A stretch of DNA of 64,000 bases from Candidatus Chlamydia sanziniae. GTDB lineage: Bacteria > Chlamydiota > Chlamydiia > Chlamydiales > Chlamydiaceae. Under the pieces are notes generated by a model, which saw only the letters and a program-made list of their open reading frames with translations, was not told the DNA's origin and made no database searches. Location of the stretch: assembly GCF_001653975.1 (NCBI RefSeq), contig NZ_CP014639.1, positions 992,001 through 1,056,000 on the forward strand. The letters are read 5' to 3'. Made by a program: the position numbers and the translations under genes. This document shows positions 28,158 through 37,548 of this stretch, one piece after another. Numbering within the stretch: the first letter of the stretch is position 1; the number at the start of each line of letters is the position of its first letter.

Positions 28158-28283
28158 ATTTAATTAAAAATCATTATTCTTTATTCCAGTTAAAAATTAA
28201 ATATTAATTATTTATTAATAAGTTAATACAAATCTGTTCTTTTTTAATGAAAAACTTATTTAAAATAGTTATATCGGTGATAC

Positions 28284-29249
28284 ATGAAGAAACTTTTATT
28301 AACTTTCCTATTTTTAGCTATAGGCAATCCACTTTTTGCTAATACTTCTGTAATCCAAACACTTCCATTAGGAATTGGAGGAATTAAAGAAACTTCTCAG
28401 CAAAAAGAATCCGTAGTTTGTTTACACGCATTTTTACGCTCTTACAGATCTTTAAAACCTATCGCTCACGTATTAGAAAAAGAAAACTACGATGTTTTTA
28501 TTTGGAACTATGAAACACGTAAATTTACTCTAGAAAGACACGCCCAACACCTAAACCGTTTATTAAGAAAGATTGCCGAACTCAAACCCGGTGTTCCCAT
28601 AAACTTTGTTACTCACTCTATTGGGGGCATCATTGTCCGTGCCGCGCTCACACGTCCCGACTGCCCAGAAGAAGCCAGAAAAGGTAAAGCTATCCTTATG
28701 GCCCCTCCAAATGCAGGATCTACGTTAGCAAGACGTTACCGTCGCCTAGGTATTGTACAAATTATCTTCGGAGGAAAATTAGGAAGACAACTACTTACCT
28801 ATTGCCCACAAAAAATGCTCAACGCTGGAAAATTCCCCTCTGCTGTTGATGTGCTCATTCTTAGCGGTAATAAAGGAAGTCGCTTTATTCCTTTCCGTTT
28901 AGAATATGAAAATGACGGTAAAGTTTGTACTATAGAAACTTACTTAGATACACCACACACAGCCTACGTTCTTCACACCAACCATACCTATATCATCACA
29001 GACAGAAAAGCCCTTTACTTAATGCAAACATTCTTAAAAGATGGCAGTAAAACCTCAGCAATTAAACAAGTTCCAAAAGCTTTAGAACAAACAGTCATGG
29101 AAAATAAACAAAAAAACTCCAGATTAAACCCATACCAAAACCAAGATATTTATGTTATCCATTGCTTTGGTTCAAGACCTTATAATCTTTCAGGGTTTCC
29201 CAAGAAATGGAACTCTACCTCAAAAAACGAAATACATCTTGAAAAGTAA
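28284..29249 (+). CDS. secreted alpha/beta-hydrolase (lipase-like)
   Basis: The 321-residue protein starts with a clear signal peptide (KKLLLTFLFLAIGNPLFAN), so it is exported. The mature part is an alpha/beta-hydrolase: CLHAFLRSYRSLKPIA near the oxyanion region, then the nucleophile elbow FVTHSIGGIIVR with Ser at about 112. The elbow is a T-H-S-I-G form of the usual G-x-S-x-G. A later His in HTNHTYI could complete the triad. The type resembles PGAP1/triacylglycerol-lipase-like hydrolases. The substrate is unknown. Position matches CT073. The last 35 bases overlap the convergent rseP coding end. Confidence 0.82.
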   Translation: MKKLLLTFLFLAIGNPLFANTSVIQTLPLGIGGIKETSQQKESVVCLHAFLRSYRSLKPIAHVLEKENYDVFIWNYETRKFTLERHAQHLNRLLRKIAELKPGVPINFVTHSIGGIIVRAALTRPDCPEEARKGKAILMAPPNAGSTLARRYRRLGIVQIIFGGKLGRQLLTYCPQKMLNAGKFPSAVDVLILSGNKGSRFIPFRLEYENDGKVCTIETYLDTPHTAYVLHTNHTYIITDRKALYLMQTFLKDGSKTSAIKQVPKALEQTVMENKQKNSRLNPYQNQDIYVIHCFGSRPYNLSGFPKKWNSTSKNEIHLEK

Positions 29250-31083
29250 GAAAAATGAAAAAGAGGATGAGCAAAAAAGTAAAGGGTATAAGAATCTTCT
29301 CTACTATCTTCATATTCAACCGTTTTCTGGTCATCATCTCCCATAAACATAAGAGAATATAACCACCGTCTAAAGCAGGAATAGGAAGCAAATTCAAAAC
29401 AGCCAAGTTCATACTGATCAAACCAATCCAAAAAAGAGCTTCAGAAAATCCCAAAGACCAACCTGTATGTAGAATTTGAACAATACCCACAGGTCCAGAT
29501 AACCATTGAAGACTTAAACGCCCTGTTACCAAAGCCTGAATAGTCGCATAACTATCTTTAGTTATATTAACGATTAAAAGGCCAGGAGTAGGATTATATT
29601 TCACTGCTAGATCTTTTAAAGGGATTCCTAGCGATAATTTTTGCTTTTCAATATCCAATCGATCTAAATAGTGCCTTCGTTTATCCTTATTTTTTATCTT
29701 CCTAGCCATCTTGCGTTGCTTATCCAAGTACTCTTCAGAATAAATATGCACCCACGGATGAGGTTGTATAGGGTCAAGAAGAGAATATTCTCCAGAAACA
29801 CGTAGCGGTTGCATTTCTCCCAAAGTATTTAATATTTTTTGTAGATCTTCGGGATGATACGAAGCAATAAAATGCTCATCAGCATGAGAAGAGGCTACCT
29901 CTTCTAGTTCTAGATTGCTCATTTTCTGTACTATAATAGAAACTTTATGATCTTGAACTAAACGTAAAATATCCACACTACTAGAAACAGGAGTCCCATC
30001 AATGGCAAGAATGCGATCCCCCAATTGCAACCGTTCTTGAGGTTGAGGCAATGGAGATGCTGGATCAATAGGATGCAGTTCTCCTTCAATATACCCATAA
30101 CTATTAATGATATAAGGAAGGGTATACAAAGAAGACCATCTCCCTTTAAGGCCTGCTTCATATTGGGTATCTATAAGCTCATTACGGACATAGGGAGTAA
30201 AGTGTAAGACTCCTGCACGTACCCTAGGTTGACGGGAAAAAAAGACCTTCCCCTCACGAGATAGTTTAACAAAAGCATAAGACTCATTAAGAATCTGAGA
30301 AACCTGAGTGGGAGAAAAAAGAAGCATTCCATCCATCCACACTAAACGATCACCAACCTGTAAACCTGCAGTAAGCATAGGAGATCTCTCAGACATAGGC
30401 ATATGATTACGATAGACAAGATAACTCGCCCCTGAACAAGGAACTCCTTCTTTAATAGGATCAAACTCTGTTTGAATAGAAAAATGCTGAACAGGTGTAT
30501 GCAAATAACTCGGGCGGACAACATCCAAAGTAAGTTGTCCTTCTAATAAAGCTGCAGTCAGGACATCTTTATCTCCTTCATAAGGTTTACCATTGCAAAA
30601 ACGAATCTGATCACCTATTTGCAACCCCTTAGACTGCAAAATAGGGTGTACCCAGCCCACAATACGTGAACACTCTCCATAATTTTTATTCCTACCCCCA
30701 AAAAGATACAACGCACCAAAAGCAAGCAATGCCAATAAAACATTGGCTAGAGGCCCAGCGAATAATACGATCATTCTCTTCCAAGGAGCCTTACTGAAAA
30801 AACCTTTGGGTACATCATAAACAGAGACCTCAGAATCCGGATTTTTCTTTTTTTCTCTAGCACACTCCATTCCTCGAATACGAACGTACCCACCAAAAGG
30901 AATACAACCAATACGATACTCCACATTGCGAATACGTTTTTTAAATAAAGCTGATCCGAAGCCTATGCTAAAACTTTCGACAGCCATACCTACAGCTTTT
31001 GCCGCAAGCAAATGACCTAATTCATGAATCAATACTAGAACCCCTAACGCCAAGGTTGCCAGAATAAAATAGATTATCGTCAT
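29215..31083 (-). CDS. rseP: site-2 intramembrane zinc metalloprotease RseP (YaeL)
   Basis: RseP-type proteases cut membrane-spanning substrates such as anti-sigma factors and remnant signal peptides. The 622-residue product has the zinc site HELGH in the first membrane segment (about 20-24). The third zinc ligand is in NLLPIPALDGG (Asp about 572), with further C-terminal membrane segments. The middle, periplasmic part holds PDZ-like modules (GLQIGDQIRFCNGKPYEG, GLQVGDRLVWMDGM and LQLGDRILAIDGTPV), which suggests three, where E. coli RseP has two. The protein is longer than E. coli RseP (about 450). It lies 11 bases downstream of dxr, and its end overlaps the convergent hydrolase gene. Confidence 0.94.
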   Translation of the reverse strand: MTIIYFILATLALGVLVLIHELGHLLAAKAVGMAVESFSIGFGSALFKKRIRNVEYRIGCIPFGGYVRIRGMECAREKKKNPDSEVSVYDVPKGFFSKAPWKRMIVLFAGPLANVLLALLAFGALYLFGGRNKNYGECSRIVGWVHPILQSKGLQIGDQIRFCNGKPYEGDKDVLTAALLEGQLTLDVVRPSYLHTPVQHFSIQTEFDPIKEGVPCSGASYLVYRNHMPMSERSPMLTAGLQVGDRLVWMDGMLLFSPTQVSQILNESYAFVKLSREGKVFFSRQPRVRAGVLHFTPYVRNELIDTQYEAGLKGRWSSLYTLPYIINSYGYIEGELHPIDPASPLPQPQERLQLGDRILAIDGTPVSSSVDILRLVQDHKVSIIVQKMSNLELEEVASSHADEHFIASYHPEDLQKILNTLGEMQPLRVSGEYSLLDPIQPHPWVHIYSEEYLDKQRKMARKIKNKDKRRHYLDRLDIEKQKLSLGIPLKDLAVKYNPTPGLLIVNITKDSYATIQALVTGRLSLQWLSGPVGIVQILHTGWSLGFSEALFWIGLISMNLAVLNLLPIPALDGGYILLCLWEMMTRKRLNMKIVEKILIPFTFLLILFFIFLTFQDVFRFLR

Positions 31084-31094
31084 AAACCACCAGC

Positions 31095-32234
31095 TTATAT
31101 TTCTTGAGCAAGAGCTCGAGCTTCATCATCTACTGCCAAAACATCCTCTATTGAAGAAGAGGCATAAACTTTATGACCTTCCATAAGAGTTGTTAATTTT
31201 TGCAAAATTTCGCACCAAGAAATTGCACCCTTTAAAAATCTTTCTACTAAAACTTCATTTGCAGCATTAAAAAAACTCCCTGAAGATCCTCCATCTCGCA
31301 ATACTTGATGTGCCAAGCAAACACCAGGGAAGCGTTGCTCATCTATAGGGAAAAATTCTAATGTTTGGTTAATAGAAAAGTCTATACCTTCTTGAGGAGC
31401 GGGTAAGCGCTCAGGCATTGTTAAAGCATATTGTATAGGGAAAAGCATTTTAGGAGGATACATAATAGAAATTACATTGCCATCCAAAAATTCTACTAAC
31501 CCATGGATTAAACTTTGAGGGTGTATCACAGCATCAATTTTTACATCTTGGAGACCAAATAACCAATGAGCTTCAATAATCTCAAAACCCTTATTCACTA
31601 ATGTTGAACAATCCACAGTAATCTTTGGCCCCATACGCCAGGTAGGGTGCTTCAAAACATCCTGTATTGTCACATATGCAAGTTCTGTTGAGGACTTGTA
31701 GAGAAAGGGTCCTCCAGAAGCCGTAAGAATAAGTCTTTTTATGGTTTTTAAATCACGCCCTTCCAAACATTGATACAAAGCATTGTGCTCACTATCTATA
31801 GGAAGGATTTTTCCATTATATTCTTTTACATAGCGAGCAACAATTTCTCCAGCACAAACAAGAATCTCTTTATTTGCTAAAGCAATAATTTTCTTTTTTT
31901 TAATAGCTTCTATAATAGCGGGTAACGCTTTTATCCCTAAAGAAGCGGCAACCACAGTGTCTACACTCTCTATTGTTGTAGCTACCAGCAGTCCCTCGTC
32001 CCCTAGAAAAAATTGAATCTTAGGGAATCTTTTACATCCCTCAGAATAAACATCTTCACGATACACAACAGCAACTTCAGGAGAAAACTCTTCTACTTGC
32101 TGAAAAAACACTTCTTGGTTATTACCATACGCAGCTAAAGCAATAATTTTAAACCAAGAAGGGTAACGCCTAACAACTTCTAATGTTTGTTGGCCGATAC
32201 TTCCTGTCGACCCTAAAACGGATAAATATTTCAA
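31095..32234 (-). CDS. dxr: 1-deoxy-D-xylulose-5-phosphate reductoisomerase
   Basis: Dxr makes 2-C-methyl-D-erythritol 4-phosphate, the committed step of the MEP isoprenoid pathway. The 379 residues begin with the NADPH-binding stretch LGSTGSIGQQTLEVV. The metal and substrate motifs follow: LPIDSEHNALYQCL, LTASGGPF and HPTWRMGPKITVDCSTLVNKG. Length and motifs are normal. It precedes rseP in the same transcript. ispG, which acts later in this pathway, is at 51780. The 70-base gap upstream toward ytgD is not enough to say whether dxr has its own promoter. Confidence 0.97.
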   Translation of the reverse strand: MKYLSVLGSTGSIGQQTLEVVRRYPSWFKIIALAAYGNNQEVFFQQVEEFSPEVAVVYREDVYSEGCKRFPKIQFFLGDEGLLVATTIESVDTVVAASLGIKALPAIIEAIKKKKIIALANKEILVCAGEIVARYVKEYNGKILPIDSEHNALYQCLEGRDLKTIKRLILTASGGPFLYKSSTELAYVTIQDVLKHPTWRMGPKITVDCSTLVNKGFEIIEAHWLFGLQDVKIDAVIHPQSLIHGLVEFLDGNVISIMYPPKMLFPIQYALTMPERLPAPQEGIDFSINQTLEFFPIDEQRFPGVCLAHQVLRDGGSSGSFFNAANEVLVERFLKGAISWCEILQKLTTLMEGHKVYASSSIEDVLAVDDEARALAQEI

Positions 32235-32304
32235 CTAAACTAGCCTGAACTACACATAATCAAAAGATCATACTCCGGCAGTTAGAGACTTGTCAATTCT
32301 CTAT

Positions 32305-33261
32305 TCACACTATTTCTGCAGTAAAATTTTTAATAATGATTCTTCTAGTGTACTGTAAAAGTTGCACAATTGCATACATGGTTGTGAGAAGCACTACAGA
32401 TAAACCTGAAGTGGACAGTCCAACACCATAAGCACTAAGAATAGCTCTTGAACATGCAGGAGCTAAAAATGCCGTTGCACTGCCAAAAACCAAAGACCAC
32501 AACATCACGCCAATCATAGATCTTGCAATAATTTTAGCAATCAATGCCGGAATTAACAAGAAAGAAAGCGCCATAAGGACACCCACAGCCTTAAAAGCCC
32601 CTACAAGACACGTAGAAAGTTGCAAAATGATCAGATAGTCTATAAATTTTACAGGAATTCCTAAAGAACAAGAAAATATTGGATCAAAAGAGGCACATAC
32701 CAAACTACGGAAAGCAAAGACAGTAATTAAGCTATTAGCTACCACAATAGTGCAAACGGGAAAGATATCTTCTTTCGTCAAAGCGTCAGCATTTCCCAAA
32801 ACCAAGTCAGTTCCTATATGGGCATTTCTAGTAATGAAAACAAGCAAAATTAAGCTTAAAGAAAATAATAGAGAGAAAACTAAAGCAATGCTATTTCCTT
32901 CAGAAATTCTAAACGTATTCCGAATAAAATAGATTAAAAATCCTGTAAGTAAGGCTGTAACCATAGCAGCAAGAGTCAGCATTCCTAAGGATAAGGTGGT
33001 AAGTTGATGGGTAAACAAGCAAACACAAACTAAACCAAAAAGAACTGTGTGAGAAACTGCATTCGCATACATCGCCATCTTTCTTAAGACTAAAAAAGCA
33101 CCTCCAAAAGCTCCAGAACAAGCAATGGCAAGAAAAATGATGACTTGCACATCATCAATATATAAATGAGAAAAGAACTTATTAGAAAACAAGCGTGAAA
33201 AAAAAACAAAGAAAAACTGAAGAAAAGAGACTCCGTGATACGGAGAAAGTATGAGCAACAT
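32305..33261 (-). CDS. ytgD: metal ABC transporter permease YtgD
   Basis: This is the second integral-membrane permease of the YtgABCD metal importer (ABC-3/ZnuB-MntB family), probably for iron and/or manganese. The 318-residue protein has about eight hydrophobic segments. It shows family stretches GAFGGAFLVLRKMAMYANAVSHTVLFG near the start and FKAVGVLMALSFLLIPALIA later. Its start overlaps the ytgC stop by one base (TAATG). It is the last gene of the ytgA-B-C-D unit before dxr. Confidence 0.93.
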   Translation of the reverse strand: MLLILSPYHGVSFLQFFFVFFSRLFSNKFFSHLYIDDVQVIIFLAIACSGAFGGAFLVLRKMAMYANAVSHTVLFGLVCVCLFTHQLTTLSLGMLTLAAMVTALLTGFLIYFIRNTFRISEGNSIALVFSLLFSLSLILLVFITRNAHIGTDLVLGNADALTKEDIFPVCTIVVANSLITVFAFRSLVCASFDPIFSCSLGIPVKFIDYLIILQLSTCLVGAFKAVGVLMALSFLLIPALIAKIIARSMIGVMLWSLVFGSATAFLAPACSRAILSAYGVGLSTSGLSVVLLTTMYAIVQLLQYTRRIIIKNFTAEIV

Positions 33262-34613
33262 TATTCCTCCTTCTTTTTCTCTGGGATCACCTGATCATGA
33301 GGATCATAATAAGGATCTTTGAGTATTTCTGTGATTGCATAATCGATCTCTTCAGTCAAAACATGCTCCATTTCCTCAGCAAAACCATGCACGTTCTCTT
33401 CTTTAAAATCTAGAGATTGTACAAGATAGGATTCCCACAATCTGTGAGCTCGAATTAATCTTATCACTTCGTTTTGACCTTTCTCTGTAAGCTGATAACG
33501 ATCGTTTTTTTTCGTTACAAACCCCTCCCATTGTAATAGTTTCACTCGCCATCTTGGAAAAGATTTTGGACCAAAATATTCTTGATATTTATTACAACAA
33601 ACAAAGTCTCTTTCCCCAATATCGCTTAAACCTTGATCAAATAAATACCAAAATACTTTGAGAAGATGCTCTTGATTCTTAACAAAAGCAAAGCGCTGTT
33701 TTCGAAAACAACGAACCACTAGGCCGGATTTTGGAGAAAAGAGCAGGCAGAAACATGTTAGAATACCAGCACAAATTACAATGACAGGACCAGTAGGGAG
33801 AGTAACCATAAATATTTGTTTCCCTATCATAGCTTGGCAAGTAAGAGCTACAGATATATAGCTCCCTAAGGCGCCAGCCAGCCCTCCAAAACACACTGCG
33901 ATCACCAAAATTGTACTTAAGCGATTGGAAAGCTGACACGCCGCTAAAGAAGGTGCCACAAACATGGCAGAAATTAAGACAATCCCTACACTTCTAACAC
34001 CACTAACAATGACTAAAGAAGTGAAAATTAAAATCGTAATCTCAGCAGCAAGTGTCTTTAACCCACAAGTTATTGCAAAATCTTTATCAAAGATGGTGAC
34101 GACAATTTGACGATACCACCACCATAGAGTCATTAATGAAAGTACAAAAACACCCGCAGCTAATATACCTTCAGTAAATCTTAAAGTTGCTGCCTGACCA
34201 TACAGATATGCATTAATGCGGTTATATAACAAAGGACTACTATTCTTTACATAACTCGCTAAAATCACCCCGATAGCAAAAAAAACTACAAGAACAAAAC
34301 AAAGTGCTGCATCCTTATGCAACCGCAAAGTTCTTTCTAAAAAGACAATGGTTCCGTAGCCAAGAATAGATGCTATGCATCCAAAAAAAACGATCAAAAA
34401 AATAGAGCTTTGATTTGGGAAAAATTGCTGAGTAAGTAACGCACCTAAAAGCAACCCTGGATAAGAAGCATGGGATAGACTTTCACTCAAAAGAGGCTGC
34501 CTACCAACAAGCAAAAGAGTTCCCCATAAAGCTGTTGTCATACAAATACATGTGACAGCAAAAAAACTAGATAAAAAAATAGAATCAGAAAAAATACATT
34601 GCATCATGCTCAA
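33261..34613 (-). CDS. ytgC: metal ABC transporter permease fused to DtxR-like repressor, YtgC-YtgR
   Basis: The 450-residue protein is a fusion. Residues 1 to about 293 are an ABC-3 family permease with about eight membrane segments (GRQPLLSESLSHASYPGLLLG; VSGVRSVGIVLISAMFVAPS). Residues about 310-450 are a DtxR/MntR-type repressor: a winged-helix part, then the metal-binding and dimer region AHRLWESYLV..FAEEMEHVLTEEID and the closing DPYYDPHDQVIP. In C. trachomatis this polypeptide is cleaved and the released YtgR represses its own operon when iron is present. The same is expected here. The start overlaps ytgB by four bases and the stop overlaps ytgD by one. Confidence 0.94.
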   Translation of the reverse strand: MSMMQCIFSDSIFLSSFFAVTCICMTTALWGTLLLVGRQPLLSESLSHASYPGLLLGALLTQQFFPNQSSIFLIVFFGCIASILGYGTIVFLERTLRLHKDAALCFVLVVFFAIGVILASYVKNSSPLLYNRINAYLYGQAATLRFTEGILAAGVFVLSLMTLWWWYRQIVVTIFDKDFAITCGLKTLAAEITILIFTSLVIVSGVRSVGIVLISAMFVAPSLAACQLSNRLSTILVIAVCFGGLAGALGSYISVALTCQAMIGKQIFMVTLPTGPVIVICAGILTCFCLLFSPKSGLVVRCFRKQRFAFVKNQEHLLKVFWYLFDQGLSDIGERDFVCCNKYQEYFGPKSFPRWRVKLLQWEGFVTKKNDRYQLTEKGQNEVIRLIRAHRLWESYLVQSLDFKEENVHGFAEEMEHVLTEEIDYAITEILKDPYYDPHDQVIPEKKKEE

Positions 34614-35386
34614 TAGGTTCCAAGCTGTTTTTCCCGAGATAATTTCAAGGTACGATCTAAAAGCTCAAGTTCACAGCCATACGTCTGAAAAATCGTATCA
34701 CTATTTAAACACTTCTCTGTAGGTCCACAACAAATTAAACGCTTATTCAATAAAATAACATGGTCAAACAACTCTCGTACATGACTTAGGTCATGATGCA
34801 CAACAACAATCGTTTTTCCTTCGTCTCGAAGCTCTTGTAAAATCTTAACAGCAGTTTTAAACGAAGCCATATCAATTGCAGAAAAAAGTTCGTCCATCAG
34901 ATATAAATCCGCCTTTTGCATTAGAGCTCGCGCTAAAAATGCCCTCTGTTGTTGCCCCCCTGAAAGCTGACTTATCTGCCTATTGGCTAAACAAGCTAAA
35001 CCTACTCTATCTAAAATATGTAAAGCTTCGTTTCGATCGTCTGAAGAAATTCTACTCCACATACCTTTATAGCTATAACACCCCATAAGAACTAAATTCA
35101 ATACTGTCATAGGAAAATCCCAATCAACACTAGCCCGTTGAGGCATATAGGCAATTCGCTGCCGTACCTTCTTAAACTGTTTCTCAAAAAAATATACACG
35201 ACCTGAGGCAGATCGAATCAGTCCTAAAGAAGCTTTTAAAAGAGTACTTTTCCCAGCTCCATTGGGACCTAAAACCGCAGTCAAAGTCCCCTTGCCTAAA
35301 GAAAACGATACATGACAAAGAACGTCAATACGATCATAGTTTACACATAGATCATGGACAGACCAAGAGACTTCATTCTGTTTCAA
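34610..35386 (-). CDS. ytgB: metal ABC transporter ATP-binding protein YtgB
   Basis: YtgB powers the YtgABCD importer. The 258 residues show Walker A GPNGAGKST (40-48), Q-loop YMPQRASVDWDFP, signature LSGGQQQR (141-148), Walker B LYLMDE (about 161-166) and the switch His in VVVHHDLSHV. After the Walker B Glu the usual Pro is Leu (DEL instead of DEP), a mild change. The start overlaps ytgA by 14 bases and the stop overlaps ytgC by four, so all four subunits are translationally linked. Confidence 0.95.
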   Translation of the reverse strand: MKQNEVSWSVHDLCVNYDRIDVLCHVSFSLGKGTLTAVLGPNGAGKSTLLKASLGLIRSASGRVYFFEKQFKKVRQRIAYMPQRASVDWDFPMTVLNLVLMGCYSYKGMWSRISSDDRNEALHILDRVGLACLANRQISQLSGGQQQRAFLARALMQKADLYLMDELFSAIDMASFKTAVKILQELRDEGKTIVVVHHDLSHVRELFDHVILLNKRLICCGPTEKCLNSDTIFQTYGCELELLDRTLKLSREKQLGTY

Positions 35387-36347
35387 TGACTGTTCCTCCT
35401 AATTCTTCAGTAATGACACGTACATTGTGCTTAAAGGTATGAAAATAATTTTCTTCCACATTATCACTATACAAAGGTTGTTTAGCTAAATGCAGAGTAT
35501 AGTCTTTTTGCAAGCAAGAAACGATTTTTTTTAGTGCATCTTGGTTCAATGTATCTTCAGGGAAAACAACATGAACCTCATGGCTACGAATATAATCAAC
35601 AACAACCATAATGTCACGAATGCTGATCTGAGCTTCTGGAGATAATCCCTCAGGAGAAATACAACGCGATTTCCATTCCCCTGTTACGATTTCTTCAGGA
35701 GAAGCAAGATAACGACGTGTAAAATAACTGAATGCATTATGGCCTGAAACAAGATACCGATGCTCACTAGGAATCGTATGCAGACACTTTTCTGCCCAGA
35801 GATCCAATCCCTGCATTTCTTTAATCAATTGATTCGTGTTTTCTTGAAATTCATTTTGCCACTCAGGAAAATATGAAATTAAAACCTGACAAATCTCTGC
35901 TACTACTTCTATCCAAATGCTAAGGTCCAGCCAAATATGTGGGTCATGGATTCCATCTTCTTGTAGAGGAGCAAAAACATTTCGTTGAACTAAACGTCCT
36001 CCTAAATCTATAGCCTTGGGATTCCCATCCAAATGCTTACGCAAACTTAACGTATGCTCAAGCCCCAAGCCATTGCAAAAAATCAATGAGCTCGACATGA
36101 TCTTATCTTCGTCTCCTTTGACCATTTCATAGGCATGCGGATCTAAAGCACCTTCAATCAAAACAAGAGTACCAAACTTATCTCCTACAATTCTTTGAAC
36201 ACAATCATGAATCATGCGATTCATAGATAACACGCAAGGCCGAGAATTTGATTCTAGACGTGGAGAGCTTATACAACCGAACATCATACAACACGCTCCT
36301 AAACAACAAATCCAACGAATCATTTTCACTATACCACATATGTGCAT
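35373..36347 (-). CDS. ytgA: metal ABC transporter substrate-binding lipoprotein YtgA
   Basis: YtgA is the periplasmic metal-binding protein of the importer (cluster A-I, ZnuA/TroA type). The 324-residue form has a short hydrophobic signal ending in the lipobox MMFGC, so it is a lipoprotein. Metal-ligand segments are visible: DPHAYEMVKGDEDK, DPHIWLD, VSGHNAFSYFTRRY and FPEDTLNQDAL. In-frame starts exist at 36365, 36347 and 36323. I chose 36347 because GGAGG (36353-36357, minus strand) lies five bases before it. The start at 36323 lacks a ribosome-binding site. It is the first gene of the unit. Confidence 0.93.
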   Translation of the reverse strand: MHICGIVKMIRWICCLGACCMMFGCISSPRLESNSRPCVLSMNRMIHDCVQRIVGDKFGTLVLIEGALDPHAYEMVKGDEDKIMSSSLIFCNGLGLEHTLSLRKHLDGNPKAIDLGGRLVQRNVFAPLQEDGIHDPHIWLDLSIWIEVVAEICQVLISYFPEWQNEFQENTNQLIKEMQGLDLWAEKCLHTIPSEHRYLVSGHNAFSYFTRRYLASPEEIVTGEWKSRCISPEGLSPEAQISIRDIMVVVDYIRSHEVHVVFPEDTLNQDALKKIVSCLQKDYTLHLAKQPLYSDNVEENYFHTFKHNVRVITEELGGTVIETE

Positions 36348-36832
36348 TAGCACCTCCAAAGCCATTTCTTTTAAGCTTTATTACAAACTAACTACCCCTT
36401 AGAGAGAAATAGTTAAGGTTATAAAAATACCACAAAAAAATCCCGTTATTTCCTTAGCTGCAACTAATAAAGTGTAAGAAAATAGCAAAAAAAATAAATT
36501 GCCATCAAAATATATTTTATGAAGTACGAAACGCAATTAAAAGCATTGTTGAGACTAATTAAATAATATATGTAAGCTTATTTATTTATAAAAAACAAAA
36601 TGCTATAGAAAAAAAAATCGATCTTTCTTACGATTGTTGTTCTTCGGAGTTATTTAAGTAACAAAACGGTGTTCAGAGGAAAGTAACATTTGCGAAAAAA
36701 GGAATGTTTAACATAATTTATGCTTGCTCATTAAAACAACACTTTAATTTTATTTTTCTAAACATTAAATTGAAAGTATGCCACATTCTTTCTTATAAAA
36801 ATACGTAAGCGTCAATTATAAAGGTGGGTTTC
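36348..36832. other. intergenic region between divergent ytgA and the CT066-like gene
   Basis: This AT-rich gap of about 485 bases must hold the divergent promoters of the ytg operon (-) and the CT066-like gene (+). A YtgR operator is expected near ytgA by analogy with C. trachomatis, but I could not identify one with confidence. No open frame with coding character was found. Confidence 0.5.
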
Positions 36833-37339
36833 ATGGCCGTAGAACAATCGAACATAAAAGAAGACATAGAAAAGTTAATCGGGAAAGCTATTAAAAAAGT
36901 CTGCGGAAACAAAGAAAACGATCTGTGTCGCTATCTTCCTGGCCCTAGTGGCGGTTATATGCATCATTTCACTTTGAAAAAGATGAAAAGCGTTGCTCCT
37001 GAACAGCTCCTAAAAATGTTGAAAACTTTTATTTTAGAATCTGATACTCCACGTACAATCAATCCTAAGCCTCGAGCTCCTAGAGGATCTAAAAAACGCC
37101 GAGATTTCATTAATTTTACAAAAACTGACATCGAACGTGTTCTAGAATTAGCTCGACAAGTGGGAGATAAAGATTTACTTGCTCGTTTTAGTCCTAAAAA
37201 ACCACTAACTTCTCTAAAAAGAGAATTAATTCGTTCTATTCGAAATGGTTTAATCAATGTAGAACTCTGGAATGCCTACGTTGAAGCTGTAAAAACTATC
37301 AATTTTCCTGGCATCGAAACTTCTCCATCCTTTATTTAA
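36833..37339 (+). CDS. CT066-like hypothetical protein, basic
   Basis: I do not recognise a domain. The 168-residue protein is basic and soluble in appearance. It has a Lys/Arg-rich central stretch (about 83-95: RAPRGSKKRRDF) and a helical remainder; no signal peptide or membrane segment is seen. A GTG at 36824 is in frame, but the ATG at 36833 has AAGGTGGG just upstream and is the better start. By position, between ytgA and npt1, it corresponds to CT066. The central motif GPSGGYMHHFTLKKMK is Gly/His-rich. A strong hairpin follows the stop. Nucleic-acid binding is a guess from charge only. Confidence 0.82.
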   Translation: MAVEQSNIKEDIEKLIGKAIKKVCGNKENDLCRYLPGPSGGYMHHFTLKKMKSVAPEQLLKMLKTFILESDTPRTINPKPRAPRGSKKRRDFINFTKTDIERVLELARQVGDKDLLARFSPKKPLTSLKRELIRSIRNGLINVELWNAYVEAVKTINFPGIETSPSFI

Positions 37340-37349
37340 ATTAAAAAAA

Positions 37350-37384
37350 TTCACAAACAACTTATTGTTTAAGTTGTTTGTGAA
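37350..37384. terminator. strong hairpin between the CT066-like gene and npt1
   Basis: TTCACAAACAACTT (37350-37363) pairs perfectly with AAGTTGTTTGTGAA (37371-37384), giving 14 base pairs and a 7-base loop. It starts ten bases after the CT066-like stop and probably ends that transcript. The downstream side is AAAAATTT on the plus strand, while a run of T follows the stem on the minus strand. The T-tract therefore suits minus-strand termination better. Confidence 0.65.
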
Positions 37385-37548
37385 AAATTTGCTTTAAAGT
37401 AGAGTTCTCCTTTCCCCTTGTCAATAGAGAGAAAAGGTGATATACTGAAAAGCCTTCGAAAGAAAATAAAGCCATGCTAATTTTAAACAAAATTAATTAA
37501 AAGTTACACAAATCAATACATAAAATAAATTATTTCAGAGGGTAAAAT

